Assembly (NCBI GenBank): GCA_934699095.1
Contig: CAKUVI010000002.1
Location: 310,001 to 374,000 of the forward strand
Length of the DNA stretch: 64,000 nucleotides
Direction of reading: 5' to 3'
Origin: an uncultured Bacteroidales bacterium
Lineage (GTDB): Bacteria; Bacteroidota; Bacteroidia; Bacteroidales; WCHB1-69
Shown: positions 8,320 through 16,608 of the stretch, in pieces
Layout: every line of letters starts with the position of its first letter
How positions within the stretch are numbered: the first letter of the stretch is position 1
Notes under the pieces: model-generated
What the model was told of the DNA's origin: nothing
Seen by the model: the letters and a program-made list of their open reading frames with translations, nothing else
Databases searched by the model: none
Made by a program: the position numbers and the translations under genes

Positions 8320-9888
8320 ATGCGAAAAGAAGTTGATTTTTTGGTTATAGGTTCAGGTATTGCAGGATTATGCTTCGCGCTGAAAGCAGCCAACTACGGC
8401 AAGGTCTGCATCATCACTAAGGCTAAAGTTGACGAAGGCTCGACCCGTTACGCACAGGGCGGCATTGCATCCGTCATATACCAGCCTGACACCTACGAGA
8501 AACACATAGAGGACACAATGATTGCCGGAGACGAGCTGTCGGACCGCAAGATTGTCGAGTTGACCATCAGGGAGGCCACAGACAGAGTGATGGAACTGGT
8601 AAACTGGGGTGTCGATTTCGACAAGAACCAGGACGGCAGTTTCGCCCTTGCAAAGGAAGGTGGGCACTCTGAGAACCGTATTTTGCACTACAAGGACATC
8701 ACGGGCTACGAGATAGAGCAGAAATTGGTGTTGGCCGCCAGAAAGAACAAGAACATAGAGATAATTGAGAACAGGTTAGCCGTTGACATAATCACTCAAC
8801 ACCATTTGGGAATAGAGGTCAACAGACGTACACCAGACATAACCTGCTATGGAGCATACGTTTACAATCCTGAGACCAAGCAGGTGCACACCATATTGGC
8901 CAAAATCACCATGATGGCAACTGGTGGTCTGGGCAACGTTTACGAGCACACTACAAACCCGGTAGTGGCCACCGGCGACGGCGTGGCGATGGTTTACAGG
9001 GCCAAGGGCGCGGTGCGCGGCATGGAGTTCATCCAGTTCCACCCGACTTCGCTCTACAACCCCAAAGAGTCGCCGTCGTTCCTTATAACAGAGGCCATGC
9101 GAGGCTCCGGAGCCATCTTGCGCGACCCGGACGGCGTCGATTTCATGCCAAAATACGATCCACGCGGTTCGTTGGCCCCCCGCGACATTGTGGCAAGAGC
9201 CATCGACTCCGAGATGAAAAAACAGGGCATCGACCATGTTTTCCTTGATGTGTCTCCAATTCCCCAAAAAGAGATCTTCGAACATTTCCCGAACATTTAC
9301 GCCAAATGCCTGAGCGTGGGCATCGACATCACCAAGGAGATGATACCAGTGGTACCCGTGGAGCACTATTCTTGCGGCGGCATCCTCACCGACGAATGGG
9401 GCGAGACCACCATCCGCAACCTGTTCGCATCTGGCGAGTGCGCGTCAACAGGACTTCACGGAGGCAACCGACTCGCTTCCAATTCTCTGCTTGAAGCTTT
9501 GGTGTTCTCCCACAGAGCCTTCCTGAAGGCCGTGGAATCAATCCCCAATATCACTTACTGCAACCAAGTGCCTGACTGGGACAGCGAAGGCACAGTCCTG
9601 AACGAAGAGATGGTGCTCATCACACAATCGAGGAAAGAACTGCAGACCATCATGAGCAGCTACGTCGGAATCGTGCGCTCCAACCTGCGTCTGCAACGCG
9701 CCTTCGACAGACTTGAAATACTCTACAGAGAAACAGAAGATCTGTACAAGAAATCAGTGCTCATACCGGAAATATGCGAGCTCCGCAACATGATCAACAT
9801 CGGATACCTCATCATAAAACATGCCATGGAGCGCAAAGAAAGCCGCGGCCTGCACTACTCCCTCGACTATCCACCTAAAAAAAACTGA
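8320..9888 (+). CDS. nadB: L-aspartate oxidase
   Basis: This FAD enzyme of 522 residues oxidises L-aspartate to iminoaspartate, the first step of de novo NAD synthesis. The FAD-binding GSGIAGL motif is at residues 11-17 and the substrate-side TRYAQGGIA follows. Next come EFIQFHPT, the RGSLAPRD segment, and the EHYSCGGI and SGECASTGLHGGNRLASNSLLEA blocks, all diagnostic for NadB within the fumarate reductase/succinate dehydrogenase flavoprotein family. The start at 8320 was preferred over 8254 because the promoter and the preceding terminator's T-run fall between them. nadA and nadC are not in the window. Confidence 0.95.
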   Translation: MRKEVDFLVIGSGIAGLCFALKAANYGKVCIITKAKVDEGSTRYAQGGIASVIYQPDTYEKHIEDTMIAGDELSDRKIVELTIREATDRVMELVNWGVDFDKNQDGSFALAKEGGHSENRILHYKDITGYEIEQKLVLAARKNKNIEIIENRLAVDIITQHHLGIEVNRRTPDITCYGAYVYNPETKQVHTILAKITMMATGGLGNVYEHTTNPVVATGDGVAMVYRAKGAVRGMEFIQFHPTSLYNPKESPSFLITEAMRGSGAILRDPDGVDFMPKYDPRGSLAPRDIVARAIDSEMKKQGIDHVFLDVSPIPQKEIFEHFPNIYAKCLSVGIDITKEMIPVVPVEHYSCGGILTDEWGETTIRNLFASGECASTGLHGGNRLASNSLLEALVFSHRAFLKAVESIPNITYCNQVPDWDSEGTVLNEEMVLITQSRKELQTIMSSYVGIVRSNLRLQRAFDRLEILYRETEDLYKKSVLIPEICELRNMINIGYLIIKHAMERKESRGLHYSLDYPPKKN

Positions 9889-9942
9889 CAGTCTCTTGTT
9901 GAGAGTTCTTCCGTTTTTATGACACTGCAACAATAATTTTTT

Positions 9943-9950
9943 TATTTTTG
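9943..9950 (+). promoter_or_regulatory. -7 element for the DUF6913-dapA operon
   Basis: TATTTTTG followed by C, a TAnnTTTG match, 26 bases before the ATG at 9976. Confidence 0.65.
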
Positions 9951-9975
9951 CAGATTGTAGAAATTATTGACTCTC

Positions 9976-10509
9976 ATGTTCGACAAGATAAAAAAATACA
10001 TTTTAAGAAAAAAAATCGCAGAGCGGAAGCCTGACACCGCAAGGGTTTTAAGGGCGTTGGACACCGCTTCGGATGTCGGTATGCTATGCGAAATCACAGA
10101 CGAAGACTCGTACAAGGCGATCTTCAGGGTTTTCAGCAGTCTTCAGCAAAGCGGCAAGAACGTCCATCTCATAGGATACATCGACGAGAAATTTGTGCCT
10201 TTTTACTGTTTGCAACAGCTCTCCGCCGACTATTTCTGCAAGAAACAGCTCAACTGGTATGGTGAGCCCACCATGATTCAGGTTCAGGATTTCATCGCCA
10301 ACGACTTCGACATCCTGCTTGACTTCAACTACCGGTATCACATTCCCATGGACTTCATCATGGCCACTTCTGCCTCGAAATTGATTATCGGCAGCTGCAA
10401 GGACTACGCCGACCGTTACGACTTGATGATCAGAACCGAAAGCGGGAACTACAATCAATTCCTGAGTTCGGTGATGCTATACACAAAAAAATTATCCGGC
10501 AATGAATAG
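9976..10509 (+). CDS. DUF6913-family protein
   Basis: A 177-residue cytoplasmic protein conserved in Bacteroidota and without a known function. I recognise it from its general character (MFDKIKKYILRKKI start, then a GKNVHLIGYIDEK strand) and from its usual place beside dapA. No signal peptide, membrane segment or metal motif is visible. The ATG at 9976 is a better start than a TTG three codons earlier. Its last 8 bases overlap the start of dapA, so the two are translationally linked. Confidence 0.7.
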   Translation: MFDKIKKYILRKKIAERKPDTARVLRALDTASDVGMLCEITDEDSYKAIFRVFSSLQQSGKNVHLIGYIDEKFVPFYCLQQLSADYFCKKQLNWYGEPTMIQVQDFIANDFDILLDFNYRYHIPMDFIMATSASKLIIGSCKDYADRYDLMIRTESGNYNQFLSSVMLYTKKLSGNE

Positions 10510-11404
10510 CGTATCCAAATTCAAAGGGCTCGGGGTAGCATTGATAACCCCTTTCAAAGACGACCAGTCGGTTGATTTCGACCGCCTTGCCCAAATAGTA
10601 GAAGACATGGTGTGCAATGGTGTTGACTACCTGTTGGCTTTGGGCACAACCAGCGAATACATGACATTGACGCCGCCGGAAAAAGACGACGTGTTGCGCT
10701 GCATATTGGATGCAAACGCAAAACGGCTGCCCGTGATGGTGGGACTTGGCGGTCCGAACACAGCCTTCATGATACGGAAATTAGAACATCTCAGCAACTT
10801 CGACTGCGATGCCATACTGACCGTTACGCCGTACTACAACAAGCCATCACAGGCCGGTCTCGTGGCGCACTACAAGACATTCGCGCAGGCCACAGACATG
10901 CCAATTTTCCTGTACAACGTGCCGGGACGGACATCCTGCAACCTCGAAGTGGCAACCACATTGAGAATAGTAAGCGAGTGCAGCAACATCGTGGGCATCA
11001 AAGAAGCTTCCGGAAATATGCGGCAGATATTACAGCTCATAGCCCATAAGCCCGATGGCTTCGCAGTGCTCTCAGGCGACGACCTGTTGGCAATGCCCCT
11101 CATCGCCGCCGGCGCCGACGGATTGGTGTCTGTCATGGCCAATGCTTTCCCAAAAGAGGTGGCAGAACTCGTGCACACCACCTCCACAGGCAACCTCGCG
11201 CGCGCACGCCAGCTCAACAACCTTCTCTCTGACCTTACAATCGCCTGCTTCAAGGAAGGAAGTCCATCCGGAATCAAGGCTATCATGTCGGAAGAGGGCA
11301 AAATCAACCAAGTGCTTCGCCTGCCTTTGGTACCTGTGACTGAAAACCTTCAAAACACGATTTCAAACCTTATCAAAAACTTCAGAAACAGCATCTTCAG
11401 CTAA
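10502..11404 (+). CDS. dapA: 4-hydroxy-tetrahydrodipicolinate synthase
   Basis: This 300-residue TIM-barrel aldolase condenses pyruvate with aspartate semialdehyde, the committed step toward lysine and diaminopimelate for peptidoglycan. The Schiff-base lysine is Lys167 in VGIKEASGN and the catalytic Tyr138 is in LYNVPGRT. The GTTSEYMTL segment carries the Thr49-Thr50 pair (normally GTTGE; here Gly is replaced by Ser). Length is normal. It overlaps the upstream gene by 8 bases and the next gene begins directly after its stop codon, so it is the core of a tight operon. Confidence 0.95.
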   Translation: MNSVSKFKGLGVALITPFKDDQSVDFDRLAQIVEDMVCNGVDYLLALGTTSEYMTLTPPEKDDVLRCILDANAKRLPVMVGLGGPNTAFMIRKLEHLSNFDCDAILTVTPYYNKPSQAGLVAHYKTFAQATDMPIFLYNVPGRTSCNLEVATTLRIVSECSNIVGIKEASGNMRQILQLIAHKPDGFAVLSGDDLLAMPLIAAGADGLVSVMANAFPKEVAELVHTTSTGNLARARQLNNLLSDLTIACFKEGSPSGIKAIMSEEGKINQVLRLPLVPVTENLQNTISNLIKNFRNSIFS

Positions 11405-12187
11405 ATGGAAAAATACTCGCATTCCTATACCATATCCGCCATGGACATGGACAATTACTACAGGCTGCAACCGACAGCCATTCTGGCATTTTTTCAAGAC
11501 TGCTTCGCCAGATATATGTCATGTCTCAACTTGGCCGCATTCGATTTGGTGAAAGAAAACAAACTGTGGGTCATCACCGAATTCAGCGCAATAAGGAGCG
11601 AGGTTGAGGCTTACTGGTCGGAGGACATCAACGTAGAGATGTGGATCAGCGAGATTACTCCGCTGCGCATCTATTCCGACTTCCGTGTCATCAGATGCAC
11701 TACCCAAGAGCTTCTATCTTCCGGCACAAGCTGCTGGAGCATCATCAATGCCGAGACCAGGAAACTGGAGCGCACCGATTTCCTGAAAGACAAGATAACA
11801 ATTGTCCCCCAGATTGAAATAGAACACAAGAAGAGACGTTTCGCAGAAGAGGGCATCGACATAGTCAGCGTGGATCACAAGGTGAACCTTCTCGACCTTG
11901 ACTTCAACGGACACGTGAACAACCGAAGCTATCTCAGCATCGCGATGCTCACGACAACCGACGAATTCATAGCCTCCCACTCGGTGAGATTCTTCACGGT
12001 CCACTGGATAATGGAAACCTATCTTGAAGACACAATCACATGCAATCTCAAACGCATAAAACCCGATGAGAACAAGTTTTTGCACACACTTAAAAACAAT
12101 GCAGGCAACAATGTTGCCCAAATATACTCTGAATGGGTTTATACGCCGGGAATAGCCGACATTGCCGCCATCATCAACAGAAAATAA
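11405..12187 (+). CDS. Acyl-ACP thioesterase
   Basis: A 260-residue double-hotdog thioesterase of the FatA/FatB type that releases fatty acids from acyl carrier protein. The first hotdog covers about residues 1-130 (DMDNYYRLQPTAILAFFQDC and EFSAIRSEVEAYW). The second contains the catalytic-type DFNGHVNNRSYL motif (about 160-171), with the conserved Asn and His. The ATG follows the dapA stop with no gap. Such genes are widespread in gut anaerobes; the chain length it prefers cannot be read from the sequence. Confidence 0.88.
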   Translation: MEKYSHSYTISAMDMDNYYRLQPTAILAFFQDCFARYMSCLNLAAFDLVKENKLWVITEFSAIRSEVEAYWSEDINVEMWISEITPLRIYSDFRVIRCTTQELLSSGTSCWSIINAETRKLERTDFLKDKITIVPQIEIEHKKRRFAEEGIDIVSVDHKVNLLDLDFNGHVNNRSYLSIAMLTTTDEFIASHSVRFFTVHWIMETYLEDTITCNLKRIKPDENKFLHTLKNNAGNNVAQIYSEWVYTPGIADIAAIINRK

Positions 12188-12212
12188 TCGTATATCATAA
12201 AAAGAAACAACA

Positions 12213-14498
12213 ATGACTGGAAAAGAAGATCTGAAAAAAGAGATACAGCAAGTTGCAAGCAGCACAGTCTTGAGTGAAAAAGTGCTCAAGATATTATTCT
12301 GGATTTTGGCAGGAGTTATCTGCATAGCACTCCCCGTCATGAGCCTTGACGCTGGTATTTCAGGTGATGAATTCGTCAACTACGAACATGCTGAATACGT
12401 GTACGACTACTTCACTGAAGGCGACACGACCTGCATGCATGGCATTAACAAAGGAAATGGTACTGCCACACACCTCGAATATTATGGCCAGTCATTCGAT
12501 AACATCACATACTTCATCAACAAAGTGTTTCATATTGACAATGTTTATGAAGCAAGACATGTTCTTAACGCACTTTGCGGTGCGCTGATAATACTTGTTG
12601 TAGGATTGTTTTTGGTGAAGACCCTTGGTTACCGTGCTGGAATAATCGGCATGTTGATGCTGTTCATATCCCCTCGTTTCATAGGCCACTCATACAACAA
12701 CCCCAAGGATATTCCGTTCGCATTGGGATACATTTTCTCCATATACCAGATGGTATTACTGATCAAGGAGCTTCCCAAGACGTCCGTAAAACGACTTATA
12801 CTCATAGGCTTGGGCATCGGTGTCGCTAACAGTGTCAGAATCGGTGGACTTATATTGATTCCGTATCTGTTTTTATTCTGCGGTTGCTGGTATTTCTTTT
12901 CAAATCCGGAAAAGAATACTTGGAGAAGCTGGGATTTTTGGAAAAAAGGACTGATTCTTGTAGCCAAATTGCTTGCCGTTTGTGTGGGCGGCTATTTTTT
13001 AAGTTTGCTTTTATGGCCTTTCGCCCTGAAAGATCCTATCCACCACCCCATCGAAGCCTTGCAGATGATGGAGAACTTTGCCACAAACCTGCGTCAGATT
13101 TTCGAGGGTGGAAACATATTCTCCTCTGAGGCTCCATGGTACTATCTTCCAAAATACATGCTGATCAGCATTCCCGCTGTTGTGCTCATAAGTTTCTTTG
13201 CATCCATTGTCTTATGTCCAAAGTTATCAAAGAGAGTTTCTCCGCTGATACTTCTCATCGTTTACTTCTCTGTAATTTTCCCGATAGCCTACATCATATA
13301 CAAGCACTCCAACGTATATGGCGGTTGGCGCCATGTATTGTTCACCTACCCAGCACTTGTCGTGGCCGCCGCTATGGGTTTGGAGGCGGTCTACGACCTT
13401 ATGAAAAACAAATTTGCAAAATATGCTGCATATGGTATGACAGCTCTCCTCATGGTATTCCCATTCGTGCATATTGTCAAAAATCATCCTCATGAATACG
13501 TCTATTACAATGAATTTTCTGGCGGTGTGGCCAAAAACTATGGATATTATGAGATGGACTACTACCAACACAGTACGCGAGCAGGAATCGAATGGTTGAA
13601 AAACTATCTTAAAGAGGACGGAGAGATAGACAAAGCGATGAAGACCGGAGAGAAAATCCTATTGGCATCTAACGACGTCGGATCCACAAAATATTATATT
13701 CGTCACGACACCAACACATTGAAGGCCACATATATAAGATACTATGAAAGAGGTAACAAAGATTGGGACTACGCAATAGTGGTCAACACATATATCAATG
13801 CGCACCAACTTCAAAACAACCTCTGGCCGCCGAAAAACACTATCCACACAATTGATGTGGACGGAAAACCTATTGCCGCCATTCTTAAGCGCAATGACCA
13901 TTCCGACTACCTCGCGCACGAGCTCTCAGAGACTGTGAGCGACACTTCCATCTCAAACGAAGAGAAATTCAACAATCTGCAAAAGAGTGTAACACTTTAC
14001 AGAAAAGCCCTGTCAAACGACTCTGCGAACGAGTCTGCCCTGACTGGAATTATAAGTTCCTACAGCAATCTTGGACGCCTTGACAGTGTGTTGTACTACA
14101 CTGACAGGCTTGTTGAGGTTTGCCCGAGCGAGAACTTCCTCTCCTACGCTGCAAACGTATATACATCCGTTTACCAGCAGACAAGAGACCAAAAGTACAT
14201 CGAAAAAGTGACAGACTTGAGGAAGCAGGTAATCAAAAGCAATCCCCGCGCCGCAAATGCTTACTATGATTTGGCAATGCTGTACGCTCAGACCGGTCAA
14301 ATCTCAAAGGGGAAAAAATGTATGGAAAATTGTGTAAAGAAGAACAAAGGATCTTTTTCAGCACATTATTACTCTGCTATTTACACAGCACAAACCGGAA
14401 ACATTCAGGCAGGTGTTAAAGCTTTGCACGAGTGTGCCAAAAAATTCCCCGCACACAAGACGGAGTGCGAGAGCACAATCGCACAGCTTCAGCGATAA
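12213..14498 (+). CDS. Membrane glycosyltransferase (GT39/PMT-like) with TPR tail
   Basis: A 761-residue integral membrane protein. An amphipathic N-terminus is followed by about ten hydrophobic segments between residues 25 and 440. The first loop holds GDEFVNYEHAEYV, whose acidic residue just after the first membrane helix is the usual catalytic position in lipid-linked-sugar glycosyltransferases of the GT-C fold. From about residue 585 onward the protein is soluble and contains TPR-like helical repeats (ALSNDSANESALTG, NPRAANAYYDLAMLYAQTG). This part probably binds partner proteins. Donor and acceptor are unknown. It lies 25 bases after the thioesterase gene and probably belongs to the same operon. 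Confidence 0.7.
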   Translation: MTGKEDLKKEIQQVASSTVLSEKVLKILFWILAGVICIALPVMSLDAGISGDEFVNYEHAEYVYDYFTEGDTTCMHGINKGNGTATHLEYYGQSFDNITYFINKVFHIDNVYEARHVLNALCGALIILVVGLFLVKTLGYRAGIIGMLMLFISPRFIGHSYNNPKDIPFALGYIFSIYQMVLLIKELPKTSVKRLILIGLGIGVANSVRIGGLILIPYLFLFCGCWYFFSNPEKNTWRSWDFWKKGLILVAKLLAVCVGGYFLSLLLWPFALKDPIHHPIEALQMMENFATNLRQIFEGGNIFSSEAPWYYLPKYMLISIPAVVLISFFASIVLCPKLSKRVSPLILLIVYFSVIFPIAYIIYKHSNVYGGWRHVLFTYPALVVAAAMGLEAVYDLMKNKFAKYAAYGMTALLMVFPFVHIVKNHPHEYVYYNEFSGGVAKNYGYYEMDYYQHSTRAGIEWLKNYLKEDGEIDKAMKTGEKILLASNDVGSTKYYIRHDTNTLKATYIRYYERGNKDWDYAIVVNTYINAHQLQNNLWPPKNTIHTIDVDGKPIAAILKRNDHSDYLAHELSETVSDTSISNEEKFNNLQKSVTLYRKALSNDSANESALTGIISSYSNLGRLDSVLYYTDRLVEVCPSENFLSYAANVYTSVYQQTRDQKYIEKVTDLRKQVIKSNPRAANAYYDLAMLYAQTGQISKGKKCMENCVKKNKGSFSAHYYSAIYTAQTGNIQAGVKALHECAKKFPAHKTECESTIAQLQR

Positions 14499-14533
14499 GA
14501 GCACAATCATTCATTCAATAAACAGACAAAATT

Positions 14534-15553
14534 ATGGCTTATCATTTTAAGAACTTGGTTTTCGAAGGGGGTGGTGTCAAGGGCATTGCCTACGTTGGCG
14601 CACTCGATGTTTTGGAAAAGGAAGGTATTCTGAAGGATATTGAAAGAGTGGCTGGCACATCGGCAGGCGCTATGATTGCTCTATTAGTCGGGCTTAAATA
14701 CACAACCGACGAGATAAAGGAGATACTTTGGGACTTGAATTTCAAGAATTTCCTAGACAGCTCCTGGGGAGTGGCACGCGACACCAATCGTCTGCTCAAA
14801 GAATATGGCTGGTACAAGGGTGACTTTTTCAGGAATCTCATGGCCGATTTCATCAGAAGGAAAGCAGGAAACGGAGAAGCCACATTCAGGGAACTTGAAG
14901 AAACTAAAAAATTCAGGGAGATACACATTGTTGGCGCAGACCTCTCGACGGGGCTTTCCAAGCATTTCAACTACAAGGACACCCCTGACATGAAAGTCGC
15001 CGACGCCGCGCGCATTTCAATGTCGATTCCGTTGTTTTTCGCCTCTGTCAAAGGCAGCGACAACCACGTTTATGTTGACGGGGGACTTCTTGACAACTAT
15101 TCAATAAAGACTTTTGACCAGTTGAAATTCATATCCGACAAGAACAATGAAAGACGGACCGAATATTATGAAATAATAAACATGAAGACAAGAATGAAAG
15201 TGGTGGAGCCAAAAGAGGAATATGTGTACAACAAGGAGACGTTGGGATTCCGTTTGGATGCCAAAGAGGAGATTGACGGTTATTTGAAACGCTTGAATGT
15301 CGTCAGAAATGACATAAAGAGTTTCTTCACATACACAAAGGCACTGCTATCAACACTCATCGACTTTCAAAACAACGTTCATCTTCACAGCGATGATTGG
15401 CAGCGCACCGTGTATATTGACACACTCGGGGTTAGTGCCATTGATTTCGACATCTCAGACGCCAAGAAAAAGAAACTTGTCGAATCTGGAACTAAATACA
15501 CCGAAGCATATTTGGAGTGGTATAACAATGATGAAGCAAAAGCCAACAAATAA
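14534..15553 (+). CDS. Patatin-like phospholipase
   Basis: A 339-residue serine hydrolase of the patatin family. The oxyanion-hole motif GGGVKGIAYVG is at residues 13-23, the nucleophile serine is in GTSAGAM at 42-48, and the catalytic aspartate is in VDGGLLDN near residue 183. There is no signal peptide, so it likely acts on membrane lipids from the cytoplasm. It follows the glycosyltransferase gene by 35 bases and is closed by a strong terminator. Confidence 0.88.
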   Translation: MAYHFKNLVFEGGGVKGIAYVGALDVLEKEGILKDIERVAGTSAGAMIALLVGLKYTTDEIKEILWDLNFKNFLDSSWGVARDTNRLLKEYGWYKGDFFRNLMADFIRRKAGNGEATFRELEETKKFREIHIVGADLSTGLSKHFNYKDTPDMKVADAARISMSIPLFFASVKGSDNHVYVDGGLLDNYSIKTFDQLKFISDKNNERRTEYYEIINMKTRMKVVEPKEEYVYNKETLGFRLDAKEEIDGYLKRLNVVRNDIKSFFTYTKALLSTLIDFQNNVHLHSDDWQRTVYIDTLGVSAIDFDISDAKKKKLVESGTKYTEAYLEWYNNDEAKANK

Positions 15554-15615
15554 TAAACATAATTTCAGATGTCTTGCGTCTTGCATTTCAGCAATATCAT
15601 CTTGTTGAAATATCC

Positions 15616-15650
15616 AGAAAGTGGTGAATAAATCACCACTTTCTTTTCTT
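15616..15650 (+). terminator. Strong rho-independent terminator after the patatin gene
   Basis: A 12-bp perfect stem, AGAAAGTGGTGA pairing with TCACCACTTTCT across a 5-base loop, is followed by a T-rich tract. It closes the operon that begins at the DUF6913 gene. Confidence 0.9.
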
Positions 15651-15706
15651 ATGAAAGATACGTTTTTGCGTCAATACAATGGTTTTCTCCGAAATTCGGT
15701 TTTTGA

Positions 15707-15728
15707 TTTTTACAATTAATTGTAAAAA
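15707..15728. repeat. 22-bp perfect AT palindrome
   Basis: TTTTTACAATT is followed directly by AATTGTAAAAA. It lies about 70 bases upstream of the promoter for the gene at 15992. It could be a protein-binding site or part of a terminator; nothing in the sequence decides between these. Confidence 0.5.
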
Positions 15729-15798
15729 TATTTTTCAAAAATCCGCAACCTTCTGATAATCAGAATAAAAAAAATATTAAAAAAATTTCAAAAGCCTC

Positions 15799-15829
15799 TT
15801 GACAAAGGCTTATTGGTGTTGTATTTTTG
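15799..15829 (+). promoter_or_regulatory. Promoter for the secreted protein pair
   Basis: The -33 type TTGACA (from 15799) and the -7 type TATTTTTG (15822-15829) are separated by the spacing usual in Bacteroidetes. It is the best-formed promoter in the window. Confidence 0.7.
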
Positions 15830-15991
15830 TCTTGTTCAATTGAGGGTTGGCACCCCAAGATAAGAAAAGAAAACAAAACATAACATAAACAAAACAATCA
15901 AAAAGCCATTGAAAAAAGATAACAGGCGCCGCATCGCCACGGAAAACAAAACTCTAAAACAAAAAAAAATCAACCTAAAAAACAGAAAGAC

Positions 15992-16531
15992 ATGAAAAAA
16001 AATTTATTATTAATCGGATTAAGCATAATAACATTAGGCGTATTCGCAGAAGGAGTGCCTACGGTATCTGTCAGCAAGTCACAAGGAGGATGGACAGCGG
16101 TTTTAAACCTCTACAATTATGTAAACTACACACCAGCTGAACTCACCGACAACGGAGTCGGTCAGTTAACGTGCCAAGGAAGTGGATTTACTTGGTGCAG
16201 AATCCCGAACTGCAGCACTCTGACTGTCAACGATGCCACAAACAGAGTTGCTGTCACAGACCAGACCAAATTGAACATGTTTTCAGACGTAATCAACGAA
16301 ATCTTGGAACATTTCGAGAATGAGGAGTTAACTGATGAGAGCAACAATGGTGACAACAGACAACGAGCACAGATTGTAACTTCCTATTCAAAAAAACTGT
16401 CGATGAAAAACTCATCAACACGAGGCAAAAGTCTATTTGACAGCTATGTGATAAAGGGAATACGAAAAATAAACACGAGCACAAATGAGGAAAAAATCGA
16501 CATTTTTGTGGATAAAGTTAGTTTGTTTTAA
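15992..16531 (+). CDS. Secreted protein of unknown function
   Basis: A 179-residue protein with a clear signal peptide (residues 1-19, ending VFA). The mature part starts EGVPTVSVSKSQGGW and contains three cysteines (in LTCQGSGFTWC and IPNCS). An acidic helical stretch (ILEHFENEELTDES) and a basic C-terminal half follow. I recognise no domain. It has a strong promoter and a long untranslated leader, and a larger secreted protein follows 77 bases downstream, so the two may work together; this is an inference from position only. Confidence 0.6.
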   Translation: MKKNLLLIGLSIITLGVFAEGVPTVSVSKSQGGWTAVLNLYNYVNYTPAELTDNGVGQLTCQGSGFTWCRIPNCSTLTVNDATNRVAVTDQTKLNMFSDVINEILEHFENEELTDESNNGDNRQRAQIVTSYSKKLSMKNSSTRGKSLFDSYVIKGIRKINTSTNEEKIDIFVDKVSLF

Positions 16532-16551
16532 CAGTTAAGTAGCTAAATAAT

Positions 16552-16567
16552 CTGATAGTTCTATCAG
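16552..16567. repeat. Inverted repeat between two secreted-protein genes
   Basis: CTGATAG-TT-CTATCAG is a perfect 7-bp stem with a 2-base loop, embedded in a stretch of related AGTTAGGTAGTT-like units. It is too weak and lacks a T-run to be a convincing terminator. It could stabilise the mRNA between the two genes. Confidence 0.4.
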
Positions 16568-16608
16568 TTAGGTAGTTTTAATAGTTAGTTTAAGTAAATG
16601 AAAGTCTT

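Larger units (their letters stand above)
15651..15991 (+). other. Long intergenic and leader region
   Basis: No gene is visible here. The region holds a short hairpin CCGAA-A-TTCGG followed by T residues (15689-15705), a 22-bp palindrome at 15707-15728, and a promoter at 15799-15829. From there an A-rich untranslated leader of about 150 bases, almost free of T in its second half, runs to the ATG at 15992. Confidence 0.5.

Noticed and set aside
8776..9366. A 196-codon antisense frame in nadB
   Set aside because: It is a shadow of a strongly conserved enzyme gene, with a histidine-rich composition from reverse translation.
9886..9920. Possible terminator after nadB
   Set aside because: The only pairing is CTCT with AGAG around a short loop, and the T-run is not adjacent. 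It is too weak to call.
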